Notes under the pieces: model-generated | Databases searched by the model: none | What the model was told of the DNA's origin: nothing | Seen by the model: only the letters and a program-made list of their open reading frames with translations | Source: Paraburkholderia sp. | Lineage (GTDB): Bacteria; Pseudomonadota; Gammaproteobacteria; Burkholderiales; Burkholderiaceae | Direction: 5' to 3' | DNA length: 64,000 bases | Assembly: GCA_031286755.1 (NCBI GenBank) | Contig: JAITTX010000306.1 | Span: 16,259-80,258 of the forward strand | Made by a program: the position numbers and the translations under genes | Shown here: positions 42,688 to 51,621 of the stretch, in pieces | Layout of the letters: each line of letters begins with the position of its first letter | Numbering within the stretch: the first letter of the stretch is position 1

Positions 42688-43826
42688 CGCCGACCGAGCT
42701 GTTCATTGGCGCCACGCGCAACGAAGTGCGCGCGCTGCCCGCGTACAATGCCGGCCTCTCGGCGGACAGCGTGCGTGCGCAGTACGGGCTCGCGCGCGTC
42801 GCGAAGCTCGCGAGCAACGAGAACCCGCTGGGCGCTGGCGCGCGCGTGGAGGCCGCGCTCGCGCACGCGCTCGCCGGGGGTGTCAGCGTTTATCCCGATC
42901 CTGCGTGCGGCGCATTGCGCACGGCACTCGCCGAGCGTCTCGCGCTCGCCCCTGAGCGCCTGTGCTTTGGCAATGGCTCCGAGGACCTGCTCGCGGTGGC
43001 CTCGCACACGTTTCTCGCGCCGGGCGACGAGGTGGTCACCGTGGTGCCGTCGTTCGGGTTGCACATCATCTACCCGCAAAGCGCCGGAGCGAACGTAATC
43101 GCGGTGCCGATGCGCGCGCTCGAATTCGACGTCGACGCGCTGTGCGCGGCACTGAGCCCGCGCACGCGCATGCTCATCATTAGCAATCCTTCCAATCCGG
43201 TCGGCTGCGCAATGAGCACCGCGCAGATCGAGCGGCTGCTTTCCTGCGTCTCGCCGGCAACGCTGGTGCTGTGGGACGAGGCCTATTACGAGTACGCGCG
43301 CCACGCGCCCGATTATGCCGACTGCCTGCCGCTGCTCGCGCGCAGCCGCTCGCCGTGGCTCATGCTGCGTACCTTCTCGAAGGCATACGGGCTCGCGGGC
43401 GTGCGCATCGGCTATGGCGCCGCATCCGATGCGCGGCTCGTCGGCCTGATGGAGCGGATTCGCACGCCGTTCGGCATCAATCATCTCGCGCAATGCGCAG
43501 CGCTCGCAGCGCTGGCCGATAGCGCGCATATGGAGGCGAGCGTCGCGCACGTCGAGCGTGAACGCGAGCGCATGCGCGAGGCACTCGTCGAACTCGGCTA
43601 CGCGCCGGCGCGCTCGTATGCGAATTTCCTGTTCTTCGACGCGCACGAGGACGCCGCCGCGCTGTCCCAACGGCTGCTCGCGCATGGCGTGATCGTCAAG
43701 CCGTGGCGCGAGACGGGCTACGCAAGCTGCCTGCGCGTGTCGATCGGCAGCGCCGACGACAACGACCTGTTCGTCGCCGCGCTCGCAGCCGAGCGCGGTG
43801 CGGCCGCTGCGAGGACATTGCGTTGA
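42684..43826 (+). CDS. Class I/II aminotransferase, HisC-like
   Basis: This 380-aa PLP enzyme has the fold-type I pattern of histidinol-phosphate aminotransferases: [12 protein letters not shown] at residues 41-52, SNPSNPVG for PLP, DEAYYEY, and the PLP lysine Lys233 in [15 protein letters not shown]. Its place between an amino-acid importer and an oxygenase argues against a role in histidine biosynthesis. It more likely transaminates the imported amino acid or a product. It overlaps the ATPase and the regulator genes by four bases each. Confidence 0.9.
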
Positions 43827-44605
43827 AGACCGTCCGACTCGCGCGAAACGCCGCGAAGCCGCGCACCGGCCCCGAACCGCAAGCCGCCATCGCGCGCTAC
43901 GAGCAGGTCAAGGCCTACGTGCGCCGCAGCATCGAGTCCGGAGCGTGGCGCACCGGCGACCGCATCCCCTCGGAGCTCGCGCTGGTGGGCACCCTCGGCG
44001 TCTCGCGCATGACCATCAATCGCGCGTTGCGCGAGCTCTCCGACGAAGGCGTGCTCACGCGGCAATCGGGCATTGGCACCTTCGTCGCCGAAACCAAGCC
44101 GCTCTCGACGCTGTTGACGATCGCGCATATCGGCGACGAGATCCGCTCGCGCGGCCACGCCTACAGCTTCGCAATCCTGCTGCAGGCGCGCGAAACCGCG
44201 CCCGTGCTGGTGTCGAGCGCGCTGGAACTGATGCCGGGCGCGTCGGTTTTTCATGTGATCTGCGTGCATCGCGAGAATGGCCTGCCAGTGCAACTGGAGG
44301 AGCGCTACGTGAACCCGGACCTCGCACCGGATTTTCTCGCGCAGGACTTCAGCGCGCGGCGCCCCTCCGAATACCTGTACGACACGGTGCCGCTCGACGA
44401 GATCGAGCATATCGTCGATGCGGCGCTGGCGACGCCCAGCGAAGCGGCGCTGCTCGAAATCTCCGATGGAGAGCCGTGCCTCACGCTGGTGCGGCGCACG
44501 TGGACCAAACACCGGGCAGTCACGTTCGCGCGCTTCGTGCATCCGGGCTCGCGCTACCGGCTCGGCTGCCGCTTCTCGCCCGGTGCCGCGCCACAGCAGG
44601 GGTGA
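43823..44605 (+). CDS. GntR-family regulator, HutC subfamily with UTRA domain
   Basis: This 260-aa regulator has a GntR winged helix at about residues 22-90 (YEQVKAYVRRSIESGAWRTG, then GVSRMTINRALRELSDEG) and a UTRA ligand domain at about 110-250. The start is TTG 43823, overlapping the aminotransferase stop as TTGA, with GAGGA seven bases upstream. The paired GTATATAC sites before the operon fit its subfamily, so self-regulation of the operon is likely. The natural effector may be the transported amino acid or a breakdown product, not necessarily histidine or urocanate. Confidence 0.9.
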   Translation: MKTVRLARNAAKPRTGPEPQAAIARYEQVKAYVRRSIESGAWRTGDRIPSELALVGTLGVSRMTINRALRELSDEGVLTRQSGIGTFVAETKPLSTLLTIAHIGDEIRSRGHAYSFAILLQARETAPVLVSSALELMPGASVFHVICVHRENGLPVQLEERYVNPDLAPDFLAQDFSARRPSEYLYDTVPLDEIEHIVDAALATPSEAALLEISDGEPCLTLVRRTWTKHRAVTFARFVHPGSRYRLGCRFSPGAAPQQG

Positions 44606-44680
44606 CCCGCGCCATCCGCGTATCCGGCCTGGCGACGCTTATCGACGTTTATCGACACAACCCTCGACGAGACCATCACG

Positions 44681-45658
44681 ATGACTGAGACAGCCTACAT
44701 TCCTCTGATCGACATGCAGGGTGTGCGCAATCGCGAGCGCGAGGCCACCCGGCAGGTCGCGCGCGAAATCTACCGGGCTTGCACCACGAGCGGCTTTTTC
44801 TATATCCGCAACCATGGCGTGCCCGCGGAAATCATCGAGCGCGCCCAGGCGGCGGCGCGCACATTCTTCGCGCATCCGCCCGAAGTCAAGCGGCAGGCCG
44901 CGGTCAATCACCGGCATCGCGGTTTCAATGCGCTCGGCGACGCCACGATGTATCAGGCCACGCGCCCCGACTTCAAGGAGTTCTTCTCCATTGGCCTGGA
45001 ACTGCCCGAGGACGATCCCTCCGTGCTCGCGGGCGAAGCGTTGCGCGGCCCGAACAACTGGCCCGCGTTCATGCCGGAATTGCGCCCCGCCCTGTACGCC
45101 TACTACGAAGCGCTCGGCGCCTGCGGCGCCGATCTGCTGCGCGTGGTGGCGCTGAGCCTCGGCATCGGTGAAGACTTTTTCGTGGACAAGTACACCAAGC
45201 GCCTGCAACGCACGCAAATGGTCTACTACCCGGCCCAGGACCCGCAGTCGGAAGCCGATCAGTTCGGCGTCGCGCCGCATACCGACTACGGCTGCATCAC
45301 GCTGCTGTGGCAGGACAACATCGGCGGCCTGCAAGTGCGCGAGCTCGGCTCGAACAACTGGATCGACGCGCCGCCCATCGAGGGCACGCTCGTGATCAAC
45401 GTGGGCGATCTGCTCGCGCGCTGGTCGAACGATCGCTTCCAGTCGACCATGCATCGCGTCATCAATCGCTCGGGACGCGAGCGCTATTCGATCGCCACGT
45501 TCTACGATCCCGATTATCGCGCGACCGTGGACCCGCGTGGCCTGGGTGTGGACGATGCGCACGCGAAGCACGAGAGCGTTGCGGCCGGCGACTATATTCT
45601 CGGCCGCATCAATGCGTCGATGGGATATCGCAAGAAGCTTCAGCAGACGGCAAGCTGA
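44681..45658 (+). CDS. Fe(II)/2-oxoglutarate-dependent oxygenase, isopenicillin N synthase-like
   Basis: This 325-aa protein has a DIOX_N region at residues about 5-110 (TTSGFFYIRNHGVP) and the catalytic jelly roll with the iron triad His200, Asp202 and His258. Arg268-x-Ser270 (RYS) binds the co-substrate carboxylate. It probably hydroxylates or desaturates the amino acid that the upstream transporter imports, or a keto acid from it. The real reaction is unknown. It shares the operon with the HutC-type regulator 75 bp upstream and a GlcD-like oxidase downstream. Confidence 0.9.
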   Translation: MTETAYIPLIDMQGVRNREREATRQVAREIYRACTTSGFFYIRNHGVPAEIIERAQAAARTFFAHPPEVKRQAAVNHRHRGFNALGDATMYQATRPDFKEFFSIGLELPEDDPSVLAGEALRGPNNWPAFMPELRPALYAYYEALGACGADLLRVVALSLGIGEDFFVDKYTKRLQRTQMVYYPAQDPQSEADQFGVAPHTDYGCITLLWQDNIGGLQVRELGSNNWIDAPPIEGTLVINVGDLLARWSNDRFQSTMHRVINRSGRERYSIATFYDPDYRATVDPRGLGVDDAHAKHESVAAGDYILGRINASMGYRKKLQQTAS

Positions 45659-45725
45659 TCCGGCAGCGCAAGCTGGGCACCAGCCGGCGCCCTTCATTCC
45701 AGACACTGAACTCGACAGGCCCTTC

Positions 45726-47105
45726 ATGGAAGCAATACTGAACGCGCTCAAGGACGCGCTCGGCGCGGACGCGGTACGAACCGGCAACGCTATCGAAAGC
45801 CGCTACCTTGGCGACTGGAGCGCGAAGTCCGCGCACGCCCCGCTCGCGGTGGTGCTGCCCCGTGATACTCAGGAGGTGGCCACCGCGCTGCGGTTGTGCA
45901 ACGCGGCCCGGCAAAGCGTCGTGCCGCAGGGCGGCTTGACGGGCCTCGCGGGCGGCGCTGTGCCCACATCGCGCGACGTTTGCATTTCGCTGGAGCGCAT
46001 GACCGGCATCGAAGAGATAGACCGCTCCGCCGCCACCATGACCGTGCGGGCCGGCACCACACTGCAGACGATCCAGGAAGCCGCCGACGCCGCTGGCTTC
46101 GAGTTCCAGCTCGACCTCGGCGCGCGCGGCACCTGCCAGATAGGCGGCAATCTCGCGACGAACGCGGGCGGTATCCGCGTCATTCAGTCGGGCACCGCGC
46201 GGGATCAGGTATTGGGCCTCGAAGTCGTGCTCGCGGATGGCAGCGTGCTGAGCGCCATGGGAAAGATGATCAAGAATAATACCGGCTACGATTTGCGGCA
46301 TCTGTTCATCGGTTCGGAAGGCACGCTGGGCATCATTACCCGCGCCGTGCTGCGGCTCGCCCCTCGTCCCGCCGCGCGGCATACGGCGCTGTGCGCGCTT
46401 TCCGGATACGAAAGCGCGGTGGCGCTCCTGCAGACGCTAAAGGCGCGCCTCGGCAGGGAGCTCAGCGCGTTCGAGCTCATGTGGCCGGACTTCTTCGAGA
46501 TGGGCGTGGCGTTCTCCCGCAGCCAGCAGGCGCCGTTTTCCACCGCGTACCCGCTCTATGCGCTAATCGAGCATACGTCCTGCGCCGACGACCGGCACGA
46601 CAGTCTCGCGCAAACGCTGGCGAACCAGCTCGAAGCGGGCGGGCTGCTCGACGCGATTATTTCGCAGTCCGCAGCGCAATCGCAGTCGTTATGGGAAATA
46701 CGCGAAGCGACGGCGGAGTTTCCCGTCAAGCTCACTCCCATCAATTTCGACATCAGCATTCCGATTGGGGACATCGGCCGCTTCGTCGACGCCTGCCGCG
46801 CTGAGTTCCAATCGCGCTGGCCCGCCAGCCGCTCGTTGTTCTTCGGCCATATCGGCGACTCGAATCTGCACGTTACCGTGGATGGCCGGTCGATTCCCGG
46901 TGTCGCGCCCGACGCGGTCGAACAGGGTGTATACGATCTCGTCAGGGCGTTTCAGGGGTCGGTTTCCGCCGAGCATGGCATCGGCATGCACAAGCGCGCG
47001 TTTCTTGGCTATACGCGCAGCGAGGCGGAGCTTGCGTGCATGCGGTCGATCAAGCATGCGCTCGATCCCAACGCCATTCTGAATCCGGGGAAGCTGCTTT
47101 CGTGA
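45726..47105 (+). CDS. FAD-linked 2-hydroxyacid oxidase/dehydrogenase, GlcD-like
   Basis: This 459-aa VAO-family flavoprotein has an N-terminal FAD-binding domain (QGGLTGLAGGAVPTSRDVCI; GNLATNAGGIRVIQ; GSEGTLGIITRAVL). The C-terminal oxidase domain includes GHIGDSNLHVTV and SAEHGIGMHKR. The family includes glycolate oxidase GlcD, D-lactate and D-2-hydroxyglutarate dehydrogenases. It closes the ABC/oxygenase operon and would oxidise a hydroxyacid made there. A paralogue of similar length converges on it, with only 11 bp between their stop codons. Confidence 0.9.
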   Translation: MEAILNALKDALGADAVRTGNAIESRYLGDWSAKSAHAPLAVVLPRDTQEVATALRLCNAARQSVVPQGGLTGLAGGAVPTSRDVCISLERMTGIEEIDRSAATMTVRAGTTLQTIQEAADAAGFEFQLDLGARGTCQIGGNLATNAGGIRVIQSGTARDQVLGLEVVLADGSVLSAMGKMIKNNTGYDLRHLFIGSEGTLGIITRAVLRLAPRPAARHTALCALSGYESAVALLQTLKARLGRELSAFELMWPDFFEMGVAFSRSQQAPFSTAYPLYALIEHTSCADDRHDSLAQTLANQLEAGGLLDAIISQSAAQSQSLWEIREATAEFPVKLTPINFDISIPIGDIGRFVDACRAEFQSRWPASRSLFFGHIGDSNLHVTVDGRSIPGVAPDAVEQGVYDLVRAFQGSVSAEHGIGMHKRAFLGYTRSEAELACMRSIKHALDPNAILNPGKLLS

Positions 47106-47116
47106 CCCGGCGCCGC

Positions 47117-48511
47117 TCAGCCCGGCAACACCTTGCGCGGGTTGAGCACGCCGAATGGATCCAGTGCGCGCTTGATCGAGTGCATGGCCGCGATCTCGTC
47201 CGCGCTGCGCGTATGGTCTAGCACGTCGCGCTTTTTCGCGCCAATGCCGTGCTCGGCCGACACCGATCCGCCAAAGTCGCGCACGATGCCATAGACGAGC
47301 ACCTCGATGTCCTCGACGGTCTGCGCATCCGCATCGGCCACGTGCACGATCAGATGCAGGTTGCCGTCGCCGAGGTGGCCGTAGGCCAGCACGATGCTGC
47401 CAGGCCAGGTGGCACTCACCTCGCGTTCGCACAGTTGCGCCGCCGCGCCGATATCGGCGATCGAAAAGCTGACATCGAAGGCCACGAGACCTGGCAGCGT
47501 CACCGGAAAGTCGGCCGTCGAATCGCGCACGCGCCAGAACATCTGCGCATCGGCGCGCGACTGCGCAATGGCCGCATTCTCGATCACGCCGTTTTCCAGC
47601 ATCGTCGCGAGAAAACCTTCAAAGCGCTCCTGATGCGCGCAAGCCTGAGATCCCGTCGCTTCGAGCAGCACGTAGTAGCCGTGCCGGCTCCCGAGTGGCC
47701 GCCTCAGCCCCGCGACGCTCCCCGTCACGTAGTCAACGAAGCTCGGCCACATCACCTCGAATGCGGAAACCCCCGCTTCGAGATCACGCTGCGCGCATTC
47801 GAGCAACCGCGTCACCGCCGCATAGTCCGCAAGCCCGCACCACGCCGTCGCCACGGCGCCGGGGCGCGGCCGCAGGCGCAAGACCGCTCGCGTGATCACG
47901 CCGAGCGTGCCTTCGCTGCCGATCATCAGGTTGCGCAGATCGTAGCCGGTGTTGTTCTTGACCATGCGATGCAGACCGCCGATCACGCTGCCGTCGGCGA
48001 GCACGGCCTCCACATCGAGCACGTGCTCGCGCGCCATGCCGTAACGGATCACGCGTACACCGCCCGCGTTGGTGGCCAGGTTGCCGCCGATCGTGCAACT
48101 ACCGCGCGCGCCCAGGTCGAGCGCGAACATCAGGCCCGCAGCCTCGGCGGCCTGCTGAACGGCTTCGAGCGTCGCGCCGGCCTCCACCGTGACGGTGCCC
48201 GAAATCGTATCGACGGCACCGATGGCGTTCATGCGTTCGAGGCTCAGGGCTATATCGCCGCGCGACGTGCATGCCCCGCCCGCGAGCCCCGTGAGCCCGC
48301 CCTGCACGACAACCGGCTGCCTGTGGTGGTTGCAGATCGACATGATCTCGCTGACCTGCGCCACACTGCGCGGCCGCGCAAGCGCGAGCGGCACCTCCCC
48401 GCGCAGCCCGCTCCAGTCCTCCGTGCGGCGCTCCGCGATCCCCTCACCCAGGCTGACGATGTCCTCCCCGAGCACGCTCATGAGCGCCGCGATTACTTCG
48501 TTCGATGACAT
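47117..48511 (-). CDS. FAD-linked 2-hydroxyacid oxidase/dehydrogenase, GlcD-like paralogue
   Basis: This 464-aa flavoprotein shares the same blocks as the gene ending at 47105: QGGLTGLAGGACTSRGDIAL, GNLATNAGGVRVIR, GSEGTLGVITRAVL and GHLGDGNLHLIV. The two are clear paralogues in convergent orientation. This one belongs to the leftward aldolase/carrier unit controlled from about 50.66 kb, so it likely oxidises a different hydroxyacid. ATG 48511 lies 32 bp after the carrier gene. Confidence 0.9.
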   Translation of the reverse strand: MSSNEVIAALMSVLGEDIVSLGEGIAERRTEDWSGLRGEVPLALARPRSVAQVSEIMSICNHHRQPVVVQGGLTGLAGGACTSRGDIALSLERMNAIGAVDTISGTVTVEAGATLEAVQQAAEAAGLMFALDLGARGSCTIGGNLATNAGGVRVIRYGMAREHVLDVEAVLADGSVIGGLHRMVKNNTGYDLRNLMIGSEGTLGVITRAVLRLRPRPGAVATAWCGLADYAAVTRLLECAQRDLEAGVSAFEVMWPSFVDYVTGSVAGLRRPLGSRHGYYVLLEATGSQACAHQERFEGFLATMLENGVIENAAIAQSRADAQMFWRVRDSTADFPVTLPGLVAFDVSFSIADIGAAAQLCEREVSATWPGSIVLAYGHLGDGNLHLIVHVADADAQTVEDIEVLVYGIVRDFGGSVSAEHGIGAKKRDVLDHTRSADEIAAMHSIKRALDPFGVLNPRKVLPG

Positions 48512-48543
48512 AGAAATCTCCCGTTGCCGGCATTGAACGCGCG

Positions 48544-49878
48544 TCAGCGCGCGACACTCGCGCGGCGTGGCGTGTCCGGCACGAACGCGAGCAGCAGCGC
48601 GCCCACGAGCGACACGCCGCTGAACATATGCATAGCGCCGTTCATGCTGTGCGTGGCGGTCTTGATCCAGCCGACGAGGTAAGGCGAGAACAAACCCGGC
48701 AGGTTGCCGACCGAGGTGATGAGCGCGATGGCCACTGCCGATGCGCGGCCTTGCCAGGCGGCGGTCGGCAGGTTCCAGAACACGGGCAGCGAGGCCATGA
48801 GGCCGAACATCGCGAGACTCAGCACGACCATGGAGAGGCCGACACTCGATGCCACCAACGGGCTCGCAGCCCAGCCGAGCGCCGCGAGCATCGAAAGCAC
48901 CATGAGCATCGTCCGCGTGTGCTGACGACGGTCGACCCAGCGCGCGACGAACCCCATCGCAACGACAGCAACGCACCACGGAATCGTCGAGAGCATGCCG
49001 ATCGCAAGCGGGTCCTTGATACCCGAGACCTTGATGATGGTGGGCAGCCAGAACACGAAACCGAAAAACGACACGCCGTAGCAGCCATAAATCGCCGAGA
49101 AAACCCATACGAGTGGACGCGCCAGCACCTGGCCGACCCGCACCTTCCGGACCGTGGCGCGCTCCGCTTCGATCAGGGCGTGCACCTGAGCTTTTTCGTC
49201 GGCGCTCAGGAAGCGCGCCTGCTGCGGCGAAGCGGGCAGCCATGCGAGCGTCGCGAGCCCCAGCACGATGGACGGCACACCTTCGATCACGAACAGCCAT
49301 TGCCAGCCTGCGAGCCCGTGCAATCCATTCATGCTGTGCAGGATGACGCCGGACACCGGCCCGACGGTCACGCCCGCCACCGCGATCGCCGTCATGAAGA
49401 TCGCGGTCATGCGTGTGCGCCAGGCTCGCGGAAACCAGTCGGTGAGGTAGTAGATGATGCCCGGAAAGAAACCGGCCTCGGCCACGCCAAGCAGCAAACG
49501 CATCGTGTAGAACTGCGCGGGGGTATGCACGAACAACGTGCCCGCCGAAACGGCACCCCAGGAAATCATGATGCGCGCGATCCAGCGCCGCGCACCGTAA
49601 CGCTTCATCAGCAGATTGCTTGGCACTTCGAATAAAACATAGCCGACAAAGAAAACCCCAGCGCCCATGCCGTAGACGAGTTCCGAAAAACCGAGGTCGT
49701 CGAGCATCTGCAGCTTGGCGAACGCGATGTTCATGCGGTCGACCTGAGCGATGAGATAGCAGAGAAACAGGAACGGCATGAGCCGCCACGCGATCTTGCC
49801 GAACAACGCCCGCCGCATATCGGCCGGGTCGGCCACGTCCATCGCCGGCGTGGCGGCCAGGTTCGGCCCGGGGTTCAT
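48544..49878 (-). CDS. MFS carrier, anion:cation symporter (ACS) family
   Basis: This 444-aa inner-membrane carrier has about twelve helices and the ACS pattern seen in galactonate, tartrate and phthalate carriers: CYLIAQVDRMNIAFAKLQML, EVPSNLLMKRYGARRWIARI and GVAEAGFFPGIIYYLTDWFP. Organic acid uptake is expected. ATG 49878 overlaps the aldolase stop by four bases. It lies in a leftward unit aldolase-carrier-oxidase. Confidence 0.9.
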   Translation of the reverse strand: MNPGPNLAATPAMDVADPADMRRALFGKIAWRLMPFLFLCYLIAQVDRMNIAFAKLQMLDDLGFSELVYGMGAGVFFVGYVLFEVPSNLLMKRYGARRWIARIMISWGAVSAGTLFVHTPAQFYTMRLLLGVAEAGFFPGIIYYLTDWFPRAWRTRMTAIFMTAIAVAGVTVGPVSGVILHSMNGLHGLAGWQWLFVIEGVPSIVLGLATLAWLPASPQQARFLSADEKAQVHALIEAERATVRKVRVGQVLARPLVWVFSAIYGCYGVSFFGFVFWLPTIIKVSGIKDPLAIGMLSTIPWCVAVVAMGFVARWVDRRQHTRTMLMVLSMLAALGWAASPLVASSVGLSMVVLSLAMFGLMASLPVFWNLPTAAWQGRASAVAIALITSVGNLPGLFSPYLVGWIKTATHSMNGAMHMFSGVSLVGALLLAFVPDTPRRASVAR

Positions 49879-50636
49879 GCGCCGTCTCCAGGCTGCAGGC
49901 GCAAGGCCCGCGCACGGGCGTCGCGCAGCCCTTGCGCGACCAGTCCGATATCGTTGGCCGCGACAGCCAGGCGGTAGCCATCCGCAAATGCACGGCTGGC
50001 CGCCTCGGCGTCGTTCGTGAATAGGCCACACGGCAGACCGTGCGCTTGCGCGGCGCGCAGCACGCGCGCGCAGTCGCGCCCGATCAGTTCGGCGTCGGCG
50101 GTGCCACGCGACAGGCTCAGGTCACCGGTGCCGATGAACAGGAAATCGAGTCCCGGCACCGCCGCGATCGCCTCCACGTTTTCAACGCCCTTCACCGTCT
50201 CGATCAGCGCGCCGACCACCACCTGCCGCCCGCACTCCACCATCGCCTCCACACCGCCGGCCAGCATGCGCACACCGCCCGCCGAGCGCACTCCGAGCGG
50301 CGGATAGTGACTGGCGGCAACCGCGCGCCGCGCGTCATCCGCGCTCTCGATCAGCGGCACCAGCACCGCGGCGGCCCCCGCATCGAGCGCCGCGCCAATC
50401 TGGTGCGCCGAGTGATCCGCACAGCGCGCTATCACGGGCACCTGGCGGCCAATCGCGCCTAGCGCCGCCTCGAGCGTGCCGCGCTCCCACAAGCCGTGCT
50501 GCAGGTCGAGCACGATCCCGCCAGGACGCACCCGGGCCGCATACTCCGCGATTGCCGGGCTGCCGAGCGCGAGCCAGGCGAGATCCACGGGCGCACTACC
50601 CGCCAGTGCGGGTCTGAACGATGCAAACAGCGTCAT
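49875..50636 (-). CDS. HpcH/HpaI-family class II pyruvate aldolase
   Basis: This 253-aa metal-dependent aldolase of the HpaI/GarL family splits a 4-hydroxy-2-keto acid into pyruvate (or a relative) and an aldehyde. Conserved features are DLQHG with His47, Arg71 (VIARC), Glu146 (GALIETVKGVEN) and Asp172 in FIGTGDLS. It is the first gene of a leftward unit, with a CTGAATTCAG palindrome 25 bases upstream of its start. The acid cleaved is unknown. Confidence 0.9.
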   Translation of the reverse strand: MTLFASFRPALAGSAPVDLAWLALGSPAIAEYAARVRPGGIVLDLQHGLWERGTLEAALGAIGRQVPVIARCADHSAHQIGAALDAGAAAVLVPLIESADDARRAVAASHYPPLGVRSAGGVRMLAGGVEAMVECGRQVVVGALIETVKGVENVEAIAAVPGLDFLFIGTGDLSLSRGTADAELIGRDCARVLRAAQAHGLPCGLFTNDAEAASRAFADGYRLAVAANDIGLVAQGLRDARARALRLQPGDGA

Positions 50637-50660
50637 GCGGATTGACTCCCTGATTGAGCA

Positions 50661-50674
50661 TTCTGAATTCAGAA
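50661..50674. promoter_or_regulatory. CTGAATTCAG operator, site 1
   Basis: TTCTGAATTCAGAA is a perfect 14-bp palindrome 25 bases upstream of the aldolase gene. The same core returns at 54860-54873, and in weaker form at 50844-50857 and 54669-54680. All four sites lie in the two divergent promoter regions of this regulon. A FadR-type GntR regulator encoded at 57434 is the obvious candidate binder. Confidence 0.68.
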
Positions 50675-50843
50675 CTACGCGACCAGTCGAGAGTAGGTGC
50701 AGAAAATCGGGCTGTCAAATCCCATTGTTCGCAACACGGAATTTCGCGGGTAAACGCTAGATGATGGCGGTTTTCCCAGCTTGACCTCGGGTTCGTACCT
50801 ATTTCGTCAGGCAGGCCGGCAGCTAGACTTCGCTGCTATGGAA

Positions 50844-50857
50844 TTCTGAATTCTGTT
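50844..50857. promoter_or_regulatory. CTGAATTCAG operator, site 2 (degenerate)
   Basis: TTCTGAATTCTGTT keeps the left half and the GAATTC centre of site 1 but loses symmetry on the right. It lies 55 bases upstream of the EthD-like gene, which is divergent from the aldolase gene. Confidence 0.5.
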
Positions 50858-50911
50858 TTTGAAAAATGAAACGGCCGCACCGGCGCCGCGCGAGCGGCAA
50901 GGGAGAATGTC

Positions 50912-51601
50912 GTGGAAGTCGTGCTGTTTTTGACCTGGAGAACGCCGCACCACTGCGGAGCGCCACCGCTTGCGGCCTATGCACAGTTCCTCGCGGGCGT
51001 GCCTGGCGCCACGCGGGCACGCCTGCACGTGCCCGCCACGGCAACGGATCCGTACCTGAACGACAGGGACGCACCCAGCCTCGTGGCGCAGGTTTACTTT
51101 CGGGAGCTCGACGCGCTCGAATCCGCCTGCGGCCCCAACGGTGCGCTGCAGGAATTGATCAGCCGGCGCGCGCACCGCTGGAACGCCGAGGCAGTCCTGA
51201 GCCAGCAGGCCATGGCCGTGCGGGCATTTGGCGTGCCGCAGCCAGGCGGCGCAGCCGCATGCACCTATCTCGTCGCCTATCACGGCGAGCCGAACGACTT
51301 CGATGCGTGGCTCGGCCACTATCGCGCGAACCATGTCCCGCTGATGTTGCGCCTGCCGGGCTTGCGAGCGCTGGAGATCCACACGCGGCTCGACTACGTG
51401 AGCGCGCTGCCGGCCGCGCGGGAAACCTGCGTGCAGCGCAATCAGGTCGTGTTCGATAGCGCGAGCGCACTCACCGCTGCGCTGAATTCTCCGGTGCGCC
51501 ACGAAATGCGCGCCGACTACGAAGCCTCGCCGCCGTTCGCCGGACACAACACGCACTACCCCATGACGAGCCACGCGGTGAGTGGCATCGCGAACCCCTG
51601 A
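50912..51601 (+). CDS. EthD-like dimeric alpha/beta-barrel protein
   Basis: This 229-aa protein appears to have two ferredoxin-like halves. The second half (CTYLVAYHGEPNDFDAWLGH, then YRANHVPLMLRLPGLRALEI) resembles EthD-type proteins, which often accompany monooxygenases without a settled catalytic role. The start is GTG 50912 with GGGAG upstream. It is followed 20 bp later by a flavin monooxygenase, so it probably serves the same pathway as an accessory or ring-handling enzyme. Confidence 0.72.
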   Translation: MEVVLFLTWRTPHHCGAPPLAAYAQFLAGVPGATRARLHVPATATDPYLNDRDAPSLVAQVYFRELDALESACGPNGALQELISRRAHRWNAEAVLSQQAMAVRAFGVPQPGGAAACTYLVAYHGEPNDFDAWLGHYRANHVPLMLRLPGLRALEIHTRLDYVSALPAARETCVQRNQVVFDSASALTAALNSPVRHEMRADYEASPPFAGHNTHYPMTSHAVSGIANP

Positions 51602-51621
51602 AACCACCGGGACCCAAGACC

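Noticed and set aside
43823-44605. Histidine-utilisation repressor as the function of the HutC-type gene
   Set aside because: No hut enzymes are in the window, and the operon encodes an ABC importer, aminotransferase and oxygenases. The subfamily name alone does not give the effector.
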